From a virus, in the IMG/VR virus record IMGVR_UViG_3300031857_001008, positions 1 through 29,092 of that record: DNA of 29,092 bases, one strand, 5' to 3'. How positions within the stretch are numbered: position 1 is the first letter of the stretch; every line of letters begins with the position of its first letter. Below, one piece after another: positions 1-8,948 of the stretch. The translations under genes and the position numbers were made by a program. The notes beneath the pieces were generated by a model that saw only the letters and a list, made by a program, of their open reading frames with translations, searched no databases and was not told where the DNA came from.

Positions 1-378
1 ACCGTTAGCACCAGTAGCCCCTGGGGCACCAGTTGGACCAGCTGGACCGCCTACACCTTGTGGGCCGTTAGCACCTGGAGTACCCGCAGCACCAGTTGGA
101 CCAGCTGGACCGCCTACACCTTGTGGACCGTTAGCACCTGGAGTACCCGCAGCACCAGTTGGACCAGCTGGGCCGCCTACGCCTTGAGGACCGTTAGCAC
201 CAGTAGTTCCTGGGGCACCAGTTGGACCAGCTGGGCCGCCTACGCCTTGAGGACCGTTAGCACCTGGAGTACCCGCAGCACCAGTTGGACCAGCTGGGCC
301 GCCTACGCCTTGCGGACCGTTAGCACCCGTAGGGCCTACTCCACCAGTTGGACCAGCACCACCTTGAGCGCCTGAAGG
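1..378 (-). repeat. 63-bp tandem repeat coding a 21-residue collagen unit
   Basis: On the plus strand the phrase accgttagcacc or a close variant recurs at 1, 64, 127, 190, 253 and 316, an exact 63-bp period. Each unit codes seven Gly-X-Y triplets on the minus strand. The first five copies differ by only a few bases, while the copy from 316 is more degenerate. The array continues past the left edge. It keeps the reading frame, so copy-number changes would lengthen or shorten the stalk without breaking the gene. Confidence 0.95.
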
Positions 379-3300
379 GCCTAAGGCTCCTTGTGACCCC
401 TGGCCTCCTGTAGCCCCTGTTGGACCAGTTTGTCCGATAGATAGGATAGGGTTACCGAAGTCTTCAGTACCGATATTTGCAGAGTTTGTTTCAGTAGCAA
501 ATATAGTCCATTTAACAGAAGTCACGCCCCCAGAAACCTGGGTAGCATTAGCATACCAATAGTGCGAGTTATCTACACATCTGAATCTGCTTTCACCAGC
601 TACATATTGAGTAGGTGTTAGTTTTGTGTGAACTAGTTCTTCTGCAGTACCTGTACCAGTACCAACGCCAGTAGCTGTAAAGTAAGTACCCACAGCAGAG
701 CTGCTTGACCCAATAAGAGTAAAGTTAGTAGTTCCGCTAGTTTTAATTCTATAAGATTTACCAACTACAAAGCTGCCGGCTGTTATTGTAGTACCAATAG
801 CTGCGCCATTTGCATATACTTGCAGCCAGTTTGTGGTATCTGTTGTAGGGTTAGTAGCTACACCAGTAATACCTGCCACTGTTTTTAGGGCATATATTTT
901 GTTGCTGTAATAAACTACTTGGTTAAATGTGTACGTTCCCGCAGACACCCAGTCTGCAGGGGTTGGAAATACATCCAATGTTGTGATAGCAGATGAAGCG
1001 TAGTACACGTATAAGGTCGCGCCTGTTGGGCCTGTAGTGCCTGCGGGGCCTACAGCTCCGCCAGGTCCTGAAGGACCTGCACTACCTTGAGAGCCTGCAG
1101 GACCGTTAGGGCCTAGTAAGCCTTGAACACCTGTAGGGCCTGCGTTACCTGTAACACCCTGTGAGCCAGCTGGGCCTAAACTTCCCTGTACGCCTGATGG
1201 GCCGCTTGAGCCTTGAGGGCCCGCACCACCTGTTGGGCCTAGGCCGCCTTGTACACCTGATGGGCCTGAAAGTCCTTGAGTACCTGTACCACCTGTTGGG
1301 CCTGCTCCACCTTGAGTACCTATAGGACCTGTGTTACCAACTGGGCCAGTTGGGCCTGTTGGGCCCAATGTACCTTGAACACCTATAGGTCCGGTGTTAC
1401 CAGGGCCACCCTGTACACCTGCAGTACCTAAGTTACCCTGAGTACCTGTAGGACCTCTAGTACCTTGAGAACCCGCTGGTCCTGTAGTACCTAAAGCACC
1501 CTGTGTTCCAGTAGGGCCGCCCGTACCTTGAGGGCCGGCTCCGCCTGTTGGGCCTAAACTACCCTGTGTTCCAATAGGACCGCCTAGGCCTTGAGGGCCA
1601 GCTCCGCCTGTTGGGCCTAAGCCGCCCTGCACACCTAGAGGGCCTGTTAAGCCTTGAGGGCCCCCAGCGCCTGTTGGGCCTAAGCCGCCTTGAACACCTA
1701 GAGGGCCTGTTAAGCCTTGAGGGCCCTGGCCTCCTGTCGGGCCAAGAACACCCTGTGTTCCAATAGGGCCTGTTAAGCCTTGCGCGCCTGGTCCACCTGT
1801 TGGGCCTAAGACACCTTGTACACCTATAGGGCCGTTAGTACCTTGAGGACCTGCTCCGCCAGTAGGGCCTAAAACGCCTTGAGGGCCCGATGGGCCGTTA
1901 GGGCCTAGGACACCTTGCACACCTAGGGTACCTTGAGGGCCTCCAGTACCTTGCGCACCGTCAATAATAACTGGAATGTTCTCGTAGTCTAGTAGAGTAG
2001 TTACCCCACCAGCTAGGTATAGTTCAGCTTTGATGAACTTTATATTAGCTACAGACGGCGTATATACTTTAGAAGATTCGTTACCAGAGCTAGTATAATC
2101 TAGCGTGTAGTCTATACCGTTAGTGCTGTAGTATATCTTAAAGCGCCCTGCATACGCAGAAGGCACATCAGCTCCTGTAGTAAAGAAAGACTCGTATGTA
2201 ATAGTTGCTGGTGTATAAGTAGTTAGGTTATACTTTACAGCTCCAACACTAGGAATAACTTGGTAGACCGTACCAACGCCACCCTCGCCAGCGCGCACAC
2301 GAATAACAGTAAACGTAGCTATACGATCAGCATAACCAGTTCTGGATGCTGTGAACTCTACTGTTGCAACGTCTGAAGTAATAGATGTAACTGTGTAAAG
2401 TTTGTGTGGACCAGGGTTAGTTAAGGTACCAGTTATGCCAGCGCCTTCACTTTTTGTAATAGTCCATAGAGATGTAACGTCTGTGGCACCAGAGAAAACA
2501 CTAAGCTGTGTATTAGCCCCTGTATAGTCGACGGTAGTACCAGCAAAGTCAGAAGGGCAGCCGTGTACTTGGTTACTTAAATCAAAAGCCACACTCTCAA
2601 GAACTAGTACCCATGCTCCGGTATCCCAGATATACATGTTACCATCTGTAGAATCGATTACAGTTTCGCCTTCGTATAGGCCATCTTCAGCAGTAGTATC
2701 GATTAAACGAGTTCCACTTACACCTGGAATTGTTTGAACCCAAGCGGTACCGTTCCACATAAACATGCGGCTATCAGTAGTTCTGAACCACTGCATACCA
2801 GTTGTTGGGGCTCCAGGAGCTGTCGCACTAACAATAACCTCACTAGCGCTACCGCCAGAAGCTACCCACGTAGTGCCGCTCCAAATGTATAAGTCTCCAG
2901 AACCGGAATCGATTCGAGATTCGCCTGGGAATGTACCAGCTACTAACAGAGACCCTGTTGGTATTGTGTTGTACGCTGTGAAGTATCTTTCGATAGTGTA
3001 ATAAGTTACTGTGCCAGTGCCCAGCGTGGGTGTAGCTGTGCCGGTACCAGTACCAGCTCCAGTGGCTGTAAATGCCACGCCAATAGTGTTAGCAGATGCG
3101 CCAATTGCCATAAAATCTGTAGAGCCTACAGAAGCAATAGTGTATCGTTTACCAGAAACAAAAGCTCCAGCTGTTACCGCAGCGGGGGCTGCAGCTGTGA
3201 ATTCGACTCCGATAGTGTTAGCAGAAGCTCCAAAAGCTGTGTAGTCTGTGGTGCCTGTAGTTAATATTTGGTAAGTAGCTCCAGTCACTATAGCTGTAGC

Positions 3301-4179
3301 GTTAGCACTAATAACCGAGATAAGACCAATTATTGTATCTTCTACAACATTAGGGTAGTACGAAGGATATACAATACCTATAGCTGCGGCTACTCCGGTA
3401 GTCCCGCCACCTACTCCAGTTGCGACAAATTCAACACCAATTGTGTTACCACTTGCACCGATTGCAGTAAAGCTAGTATCTCCTACGGTTACAATCCTGT
3501 AGCGTTGACCTACTACAAAATTACCTGTAGTGGTATTCACTTCAGATACAACTCTATCTACAGTTATAGCTCTCTCTGAAACATAGCTATTTATATTACA
3601 CCAAATACCATTAATCTTTATAGGCTGCCCTACTTGGGACCCAACCTCTGAAAAATCAGACACAACTGTACCAGTACCGCTACCTGCTCCAGTAGCTGTA
3701 AAATACTGTTCATAAGCTGTACCAGTACCGCTTCCAGCACCTAGTGCTGTGAATATAACACCTACAGTGTTGGCAGAAGCGCCTATTAGTGTATAGTCTG
3801 TTGTACCAACAGTTAAGATAATATACTGTCTACCAATTTCAAAGCCATTTGATGCAGATGTTGTGATAGCCCCAATGGAAGCATAAGTTGCTGCGGTATC
3901 CCCTAAAGTTAATATCTTATAGCGTCTACCTGTAGTAACTGAAGAGACTGCAACAGTAGTGCCTGGTACACTCACAGTATTGCCACGAACAGTAGCATTA
4001 TCCGCTAAGGTTCTTGTGGCGTCTGGAGGGGTTACTGAAGTAATATCTCTGAGATAATCTACAGATCCATCAACTACAGTTTGAAATAGTCTAAAACCGT
4101 AAGTTACATCGTAAGCTAAATAAGCTGATGAACCTGGGGTAATATTTGAAATAGTTAACTCTGTAAAAGGAGTTGGCAT
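1..4179 (-). CDS. Long collagen-like tail fibre, 3' end beyond window
   Basis: The frame is open without a stop from the ATG at 4179 to position 1, giving at least 1393 residues. The ATG overlaps the stop of the gpJ-like gene as TAATG, so translation is probably coupled, and the place after gpJ fits a tail-tip fibre. Domains from the N-terminus are: a short adaptor (MPTPFTELT start); an array of ~40-residue modules of GTTDFTAIGA type (about 3930-3034); three Y/F-x-W-x3-W-V hairpin-like repeats (2898-2608); a region with possible Ig/FnIII-like strands (about 2600-1963); a Gly-X-Y collagen stalk (1962-1015); a globular insert carrying one more module (1014-436); and a second, very regular collagen stalk (435-1 and onward). 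The collagen parts should form a trimeric triple helix. The C-terminal receptor-binding or chaperone part is not in the window. Fibre identity is an inference from architecture and position. Confidence 0.88.
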   Translation of the reverse strand, partial: MPTPFTELTISNITPGSSAYLAYDVTYGFRLFQTVVDGSVDYLRDITSVTPPDATRTLADNATVRGNTVSVPGTTVAVSSVTTGRRYKILTLGDTAATYASIGAITTSASNGFEIGRQYIILTVGTTDYTLIGASANTVGVIFTALGAGSGTGTAYEQYFTATGAGSGTGTVVSDFSEVGSQVGQPIKINGIWCNINSYVSERAITVDRVVSEVNTTTGNFVVGQRYRIVTVGDTSFTAIGASGNTIGVEFVATGVGGGTTGVAAAIGIVYPSYYPNVVEDTIIGLISVISANATAIVTGATYQILTTGTTDYTAFGASANTIGVEFTAAAPAAVTAGAFVSGKRYTIASVGSTDFMAIGASANTIGVAFTATGAGTGTGTATPTLGTGTVTYYTIERYFTAYNTIPTGSLLVAGTFPGESRIDSGSGDLYIWSGTTWVASGGSASEVIVSATAPGAPTTGMQWFRTTDSRMFMWNGTAWVQTIPGVSGTRLIDTTAEDGLYEGETVIDSTDGNMYIWDTGAWVLVLESVAFDLSNQVHGCPSDFAGTTVDYTGANTQLSVFSGATDVTSLWTITKSEGAGITGTLTNPGPHKLYTVTSITSDVATVEFTASRTGYADRIATFTVIRVRAGEGGVGTVYQVIPSVGAVKYNLTTYTPATITYESFFTTGADVPSAYAGRFKIYYSTNGIDYTLDYTSSGNESSKVYTPSVANIKFIKAELYLAGGVTTLLDYENIPVIIDGAQGTGGPQGTLGVQGVLGPNGPSGPQGVLGPTGGAGPQGTNGPIGVQGVLGPTGGPGAQGLTGPIGTQGVLGPTGGQGPQGLTGPLGVQGGLGPTGAGGPQGLTGPLGVQGGLGPTGGAGPQGLGGPIGTQGSLGPTGGAGPQGTGGPTGTQGALGTTGPAGSQGTRGPTGTQGNLGTAGVQGGPGNTGPIGVQGTLGPTGPTGPVGNTGPIGTQGGAGPTGGTGTQGLSGPSGVQGGLGPTGGAGPQGSSGPSGVQGSLGPAGSQGVTGNAGPTGVQGLLGPNGPAGSQGSAGPSGPGGAVGPAGTTGPTGATLYVYYASSAITTLDVFPTPADWVSAGTYTFNQVVYYSNKIYALKTVAGITGVATNPTTDTTNWLQVYANGAAIGTTITAGSFVVGKSYRIKTSGTTNFTLIGSSSSAVGTYFTATGVGTGTGTAEELVHTKLTPTQYVAGESRFRCVDNSHYWYANATQVSGGVTSVKWTIFATETNSANIGTEDFGNPILSIGQTGPTGATGGQGSQGALGPSGAQGGAGPTGGVGPTGANGPQGVGGPAGPTGAAGTPGANGPQGVGGPAGPTGAPGTTGANGPQGVGGPAGPTGAAGTPGANGPQGVGGPAGPTGAAGTPGANGPQGVGGPAGPTGAPGATGANG
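643..762 (-). repeat. GTTDFTAIGA-type module, distal fibre copy
   Basis: A full ~40-residue module sits in the globular insert between the two collagen stalks of the fibre. It reads GKSYRI, then GTTNFTLIGS, then YFTATGVGTGTGTA. It matches the modules at 3034-3930, 10155-10274 and 17452-17574. I know of no family name for it. Confidence 0.8.
1015..1962 (-). repeat. Central collagen-like stalk, diverged 63-bp period
   Basis: About 105 consecutive Gly-X-Y triplets are encoded on the minus strand. A 63-bp period is still visible: tgttgggcc-type codon groups recur with their tgg, cgg or agg codon at 1234 and 1297, and again at 1549, 1612, 1675, 1738, 1801 and 1864. Units are far more diverged than those at 1-378, with X and Y positions varied (Pro, Thr, Ala, Val, Leu, Gln). 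This looks like an older array built on the same 21-residue unit. Confidence 0.9.
2608..2898 (-). repeat. Three Y/F-x-W-x3-W-V repeats in the fibre
   Basis: Three related 12-residue motifs are encoded: GDLYIWSGTTWV (2898-2863), SRMFMWNGTAWV (2772-2737) and GNMYIWDTGAWV (2643-2608). Each is preceded by a Gly/Asp-rich linker. Such aromatic beta-hairpin repeats are common in phage fibres. They may contact surface sugars or simply pack the trimer; that part is inference. Confidence 0.75.
3034..3930 (-). repeat. Array of GTTDFTAIGA-type modules in the proximal fibre
   Basis: Four full-length or near-full copies and two half copies lie almost head to tail. From the N-terminus: a front half only (3930-3865, GRRYKI to YASIGAI); a full copy (3834-3715); a back half only (3714-3661, YFTATGAGSGTGTVV); a full copy (3510-3388); a copy whose Gly-Thr tail is replaced by an Ala/Pro run (3279-3181); and a full copy (3153-3034). 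The shared pattern is Y-x-I-x3-G-x-T-x-Y/F-T-x-I/F-G-A-S-x-N-T-x-G-V-x-F-x-A-x-G-x-G-x-G-T. The half copies suggest unequal recombination inside modules. Confidence 0.85.
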
Positions 4180-7100
4180 TAAATTCCTCCTGAGACGGTC
4201 TTCTTGGCCCCAGATGCACCATTAAAGACATAATCGTCTGGTGCTACAATTTTTTTACCGTTTAAGGTGGGTGAAGTACTGAAGTGGCCGCCTCTTGGAA
4301 CGCCAAGCTGATTAATAGTGCCCGGCACTCCTGTAGTAATTATAGCTGCTAGTATAGTAGCGTAAACCGGGGTGCTTGCGGCTCCTGTTAATCCTACGGC
4401 TTGAATATCAAACTCATAGTTACCCTCGTTTACGTTTTCAAGGATATACTGGGTTGCAGTTTTAGGTAGCTTAACAGTAGATTTACCGGAAGGGCCTATT
4501 ATATTTAATCTATACTCTTTTAAATTATTGTAAAGAGATGTGGTTGAATTAACGGCGTCATTCATAGGTGGCGTCCACCTCAAGACTATATCTAACCCAA
4601 TGACGGAGCTAACACTATCTTGTGTAGAAGCACCAGAAATTTTTGGACTTAAAGAAGCGGTAAAGTTCGTAATCACTGGCACTATCTCATTAAAGTCTAT
4701 AGTGCCAGTATCTTCGGATAAATAGAGTTCATCTAATTCATCAAATTTCTGGTTGTAGTGTTCTGTAGCACTAATAGCGTATGTGCCAGGCGATTCTTCA
4801 GCTATACCTAATACTCTATATAGTTTAGAGCTACCTTCAACTGTTGCATTATTTAAAGTATTTGATAGAGCCCATATAAAGTCCACCTCAGGTGCTGCAG
4901 AAAAGCTAGGAGAAACTGTAAGAGTATTGATACCACTTCCTGAAGATGTAGTAACAACTCTATTTTCTAAGTGGCTATCCGGTACCCAGAAAACCTTTAC
5001 CTCATTACCAGAATCATCAACTAAAGTTGCTGCTTCTACTTCTGTGTCGACTCCTGCAATAATATCACCTTCAACATAGGGAACCGTGGATATAGTAGCA
5101 GCAGGTTGAGCTAAATAAGCCGCGGACCCAGGTACGAGAACATGTAAAGTATATGTTCCAGCACCTAAGTTAACAGCCTTATCTAGTACTATTGAACTTG
5201 TAGTAGATGATATAATACGTCCAGAGTTTCTTATTCTATACCTGTCAGCGTCTTGGACTCTAATAATACTGCCCGGGCGCAGAAACCCTGCGTTTTCTCC
5301 AGTCTTAAATACTAGAATTTCTCTGTTTAGTTTGCTTGTTAATAGTTTCCACTTAGCGTATCTAATAGCTTGCCCGCGAGAAGTCGCTCCAAAAGCGACA
5401 ACATCTTCTGAGTAAACACGATTCTTATGGATCATGTCCTCTACGTCATCTACAAGCTCAATGGTTTGTGTGTACAAATTCTTTCTATCGTTAAATGTAA
5501 CAGCTATTTGATTAGGTCGCGTTTTATTGCCAGTACCTTCATAGCTGAATGTACCGCCTATAATATTGCTTTTTGTAAAAGTGTACATTGGCTCGCCGGG
5601 TCTATCGGCTTCAAGCACCAGCTGTCCGTCCATCCAATAAGGTATAGAAAACATTATGGAACAAAAATCTTTAATTATTTTGTAAGCTTCGGTAGCTTGC
5701 GTAAGGTACACTCCGCACGTAAAGCGAGGCTCTAATCCTCCCTCCCCATCAGGCACAAGTTCGTCACACCTTCTAGCTAGCGAGTAGAAAGAGTACCTAT
5801 TTATTTGATCCGCAGATAGCCAGTTCCCTAGCCCAAATCTATTTTCTAGCAATAGTGTTCTAAGTACCCATACAGGGTTATCGCAGTATGCTGTTCTAAA
5901 TAACCCGTCCCAAGGCTGATATGTTGATTCCTGCGTGCCATTAGTGACGTGCCTTTTGTAGTTAGCGACGCCATCATTAGACTCTCTTCTAGTCATATAG
6001 TTTGTAGGTACTTCACATCTTATACCATAACAATGGTACATACGTTCTGGTATAGTACCCTCAAATTCTTGACTATCAAACATAACAGCTGCATAAGCTG
6101 AGTGTGGGTATGATAGTCTATCTTCTATAAATCCTTGTACTGACTTGACAGTAGTTCCATTACTATAATCGTAAGATCCCATTTTATAGTTTACTGGAGT
6201 TACTCTTCGTATACGAATTCTAAATTGATCAAATGGTTTATACTGGTCTATATTAAAAGAAAACTCATGGTCTGAACTTTCTTGGTCTCTACCGTATATA
6301 TCCCCACTAGAATAAAACCCTAATGGTGACTGTTTTCCATTCCACACCCAAGCATAAGAAGAGGCTAACTGAGCAGCTGTTGGCCCAAAAACCTGCTGGG
6401 TGGCCCAGGCTCCTGAGCCGGATTTGTAATCAAAAAATACTAATATAGTTATCCCTGCGTCCCCCTTTTCTTGGTTAGTACGCTTGACAGAGCTTAAACT
6501 ACTTGTATTTATTGTTAAAAGAATTCGGTCGCAAGTAACTGGAAGATTGGCGTCAGAAACTACAGTTATTTCTCCACCTGATGTAGCGTATTCTACAGCG
6601 GTTTTATCTTTTCCAAATATTAGTTTTTGCCCATAAAAATCCGTGTACTGCTTTAATTCAGTACCTACTGTTTTGCCAAAGCTAGCATTAGAGAAACCGC
6701 CTATGTTAACTACAGGGTCCTGATGCATAGTACCTGTGCGAAAATTTACTTTTACAAACTTATAATTAAGAGCCGATGCATCAGGCTGTCCTAATTCTAT
6801 ACCGGCTGCGCCAATATCAGTGTAAAAAGTGCCGCTTATAGGAGCTACAGCACTATTGAGTAATGTAACCCCCGACGCTGTTATCTTACCGTAAGCAAAA
6901 AAGTCAAAAGTTATAGCAGCACCTGATACCGCTGTAGTTATTGCGGGAGATACAGTAGCGCTAGTAGAACTTGCTCTTTCTACAATTTCTCCTACATAAT
7001 CACTACCTGCGGGGCCTGCCCCAGCGATACGTACTTTTTGAAATAGGCCCCCATCTCCAAGAGTTTCAGAGGCTATCATAGCAACATCAAAAAAAGCTCC

Positions 7101-7400
7101 AGCAGTATTTACGGTAGTGCTGCCTGCAGAAGCGGTTGCACTTCCGGCAGCTTTATAGCCTTTTTGAATTCGTATTGGTCTTATATTGTTTAATGTGTAT
7201 AAACCACCGTCATCAAGAACTATGTCTGCAGAGCTGGCAGTAGTAGTAGCGGAAAAAGTTCTATTCGCTACTATATGCTGCTTATCTGAATTAACTATAG
7301 GAGTCTTATTTAAATAGATAGAAGAGAGCCCATTTACGAGCTCTATCTCCCCCTCAGAAATAAGGTCATATATTATTAATGTGTTTCTTTTAAAGGTCAT
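4179..7400 (-). CDS. Central tail-tip / host specificity protein, lambda gpJ-like
   Basis: The 1073-residue product is close to lambda J in length. It has the J-family start (LISEGEIELVNGLSSIYLN, residues 13-31) and the conserved middle with NPVWVLRTLL (508-517), FGLGNWL, CDELV (545-549) and the region to about 720 typical of the tip hub. A fibronectin type III-like domain spans about 905-1018. An Ala/Thr/Gly-rich segment (about 80-200) interrupts the N-terminal domain and looks like an insertion. In the family, a trimer of J forms the end of the tail and contacts the receptor. It follows the gpI-like gene by 11 bp; its stop overlaps the fibre start. Family assignment is firm; receptor contact is inferred, and the downstream fibre may take part. 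Confidence 0.92.
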   Translation of the reverse strand: MTFKRNTLIIYDLISEGEIELVNGLSSIYLNKTPIVNSDKQHIVANRTFSATTTASSADIVLDDGGLYTLNNIRPIRIQKGYKAAGSATASAGSTTVNTAGAFFDVAMIASETLGDGGLFQKVRIAGAGPAGSDYVGEIVERASSTSATVSPAITTAVSGAAITFDFFAYGKITASGVTLLNSAVAPISGTFYTDIGAAGIELGQPDASALNYKFVKVNFRTGTMHQDPVVNIGGFSNASFGKTVGTELKQYTDFYGQKLIFGKDKTAVEYATSGGEITVVSDANLPVTCDRILLTINTSSLSSVKRTNQEKGDAGITILVFFDYKSGSGAWATQQVFGPTAAQLASSYAWVWNGKQSPLGFYSSGDIYGRDQESSDHEFSFNIDQYKPFDQFRIRIRRVTPVNYKMGSYDYSNGTTVKSVQGFIEDRLSYPHSAYAAVMFDSQEFEGTIPERMYHCYGIRCEVPTNYMTRRESNDGVANYKRHVTNGTQESTYQPWDGLFRTAYCDNPVWVLRTLLLENRFGLGNWLSADQINRYSFYSLARRCDELVPDGEGGLEPRFTCGVYLTQATEAYKIIKDFCSIMFSIPYWMDGQLVLEADRPGEPMYTFTKSNIIGGTFSYEGTGNKTRPNQIAVTFNDRKNLYTQTIELVDDVEDMIHKNRVYSEDVVAFGATSRGQAIRYAKWKLLTSKLNREILVFKTGENAGFLRPGSIIRVQDADRYRIRNSGRIISSTTSSIVLDKAVNLGAGTYTLHVLVPGSAAYLAQPAATISTVPYVEGDIIAGVDTEVEAATLVDDSGNEVKVFWVPDSHLENRVVTTSSGSGINTLTVSPSFSAAPEVDFIWALSNTLNNATVEGSSKLYRVLGIAEESPGTYAISATEHYNQKFDELDELYLSEDTGTIDFNEIVPVITNFTASLSPKISGASTQDSVSSVIGLDIVLRWTPPMNDAVNSTTSLYNNLKEYRLNIIGPSGKSTVKLPKTATQYILENVNEGNYEFDIQAVGLTGAASTPVYATILAAIITTGVPGTINQLGVPRGGHFSTSPTLNGKKIVAPDDYVFNGASGAKKTVSGGI

Positions 7401-7411
7401 ATAAATTTCTC

Positions 7412-8269
7412 TTACGGAGCATTCATTACAAAATCGTCCGTGCCTAGCATTTTTATACCCGAATTTTGATCATCTACAGCATTCTGTATAGTAACTGTGG
7501 GAGCCGTAGGGGCCGAGTTTACAGTGATTTGTGTTGGTCCTGTGTACTTTCCGCCACGAAACACCGCGCCAGGGGGTGGGGTAGGCTGGTTGTATCTATT
7601 GCCTCCTGTAACGCCCTCATCTGGCACCGGCTCCTCTATATATGTCGCCTCGCTAGCCCAAAAACCGCCTATAGACCCAGAGGAAATAACTATACCGCCG
7701 ACCATCATTTCTCCGCAAAGAACTGGCACGGGTTTGCCCGATACTACTGTATTTTCTGGCCCGTTGAACAGGTAATTAGTATCGTTATCGTCAACTGAAG
7801 GATCAGGAGCTAATAACTGCTGAATACCTATTACAGCTAAGTTAACTGCCAAGCCAAGAGCTACTGACTCAATAAAACTTACTGTGGTTAAACCACCTAA
7901 AGTACCACCAGTTCCTATACCAGGAATTAAATAAGGAGCAAATATTAATAGAGTAACTATTACTATAGCGGCTAATATTTTTGCAGAACCGGATTTACTA
8001 CCAGTTGGTATAGGGGTTATAACTATAGTACCTTTTCCGATTGGGTGAAGATACTCTTCTTGCTCTTGCATTATATATTCGCCTGTTTGTATGGACATAT
8101 CTCCGCCGGCGTTATAAAAGTCTATGAGATCTTTTCTGCTTTCAGGATAATTAGCCTCTATACACGCAAAAATATCTTTATATTCAGTAGCTACTATATT
8201 CCATTTACGACCATACTTTTCACCTAGAAAGCCTTCTAAAATCACTTCCTTTGTATCTGTAGATGCCAT
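7412..8269 (-). CDS. Tail assembly protein, lambda gpI-like
   Basis: The 285-residue product lies between the gpK-like and gpJ-like genes, the usual place of lambda I. The N-terminal part (about 1-90) is soluble. Two hydrophobic stretches follow (about 95-118, ILAAIVIVTLLIFAPYLIPG, and about 129-155), then a conserved-looking VVSGKPVPVLCGEMMVGG segment (about 175-192) and a Pro/Gly/Thr-rich tail. In the family, I acts in tail-tip assembly. The start has a good ribosome site (GGAG, 8 nt before ATG) and overlaps the gpK-like gene by 50 bp. The long low-complexity C-terminus is of unknown purpose. Confidence 0.85.
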   Translation of the reverse strand: MASTDTKEVILEGFLGEKYGRKWNIVATEYKDIFACIEANYPESRKDLIDFYNAGGDMSIQTGEYIMQEQEEYLHPIGKGTIVITPIPTGSKSGSAKILAAIVIVTLLIFAPYLIPGIGTGGTLGGLTTVSFIESVALGLAVNLAVIGIQQLLAPDPSVDDNDTNYLFNGPENTVVSGKPVPVLCGEMMVGGIVISSGSIGGFWASEATYIEEPVPDEGVTGGNRYNQPTPPPGAVFRGGKYTGPTQITVNSAPTAPTVTIQNAVDDQNSGIKMLGTDDFVMNAP

Positions 8270-8948
8270 GTATATTCTCCGCCCACAAAGGGTACATATT
8301 CTCTCGGCATGAAAGCCTATTTACTGCGTGATGATATATAATATCATCGTCTAAATATACCGCTATATGGTTAGGAACATCTCCATGCACCGTTAGGGCT
8401 AAAATATCTCCGTACATTAGATCTTTAACTTGCTTTACTGGCCAATCAAAGATCTCATTTGATATATAATTATAACCATGTTCCCACCAATTGTCAAGCC
8501 ATTTTCTTCTAGGTGGCATGACCACGTTATGAGTTAGGAACCAGTCTCTAACTGCTTCGAAACAATCCTGTTCTCCAAACATGTACTCCCTACCTATAAG
8601 CTTATTATAGTTTTTATGGTAATAAGTATCAAATGAATCGGTTTCTAAATAGTAAATAATATACGGTATTCTTAAGGAGTTACACGCATCAATATCGTGT
8701 TCGCTAGGAGTATTGCCAGAAGTGTGTGAGTGCACGATAAACTCAATATCCCCCTGCATAGATAATCTTGTAAATTCTAGTGGGTCTATAACAAAAGAAT
8801 CTAGCTCTTTACTTATATTAGTACAGGGGTAATATTTACGCTTACCCTTTTTTATAAGAACGACCCCGCAGCATTCCTGCGGGGCCACACTTATAGCATG
8901 TTCTTTAACCTGAGAAGCCATATCTTCTGGAAGCTGGAAATCCACCAT
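8220..8948 (-). CDS. Tail-tip JAMM plus NlpC/P60 peptidase, lambda gpK-like
   Basis: The 242-residue product has two enzymatic domains as in lambda K. The N-terminal JAMM metalloprotease motif is present: E25 in PQECCGVV, then H73-S-H75, S82 and D85 with the usual ten-residue step from second His to Asp. The C-terminal NlpC/P60 cysteine peptidase shows C129 in GEQDCFEAV and H194 in VPNHIAVYLDDD. Both active sites look intact. In related phages the protein is needed for tail-tip assembly, and its NlpC/P60 domain may cut cell-wall peptides during entry. The start ATG has AAAGG 9 nt upstream and lies 44 bp inside the gpL-like gene. Confidence 0.93.
   Translation of the reverse strand: MVDFQLPEDMASQVKEHAISVAPQECCGVVLIKKGKRKYYPCTNISKELDSFVIDPLEFTRLSMQGDIEFIVHSHTSGNTPSEHDIDACNSLRIPYIIYYLETDSFDTYYHKNYNKLIGREYMFGEQDCFEAVRDWFLTHNVVMPPRRKWLDNWWEHGYNYISNEIFDWPVKQVKDLMYGDILALTVHGDVPNHIAVYLDDDIIYHHAVNRLSCRENMYPLWAENIHGIYRYKGSDFRRLSR

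Noticed and set aside
58-375. Plus-strand frame rich in Ser, Thr and Trp
   Set aside because: It is the shadow of the minus-strand collagen repeats; the repeating composition comes from the 63-bp unit.
3268-3579. Plus-strand frame of 103 residues over the module array
   Set aside because: It has no ribosome site or recognisable domain and lies opposite the fibre gene.
1-4179. Diversity-generating retroelement acting on the fibre
   Set aside because: No reverse transcriptase or template/variable repeat pair with adenine-directed changes was seen; the fibre repeats are explained by tandem duplication.
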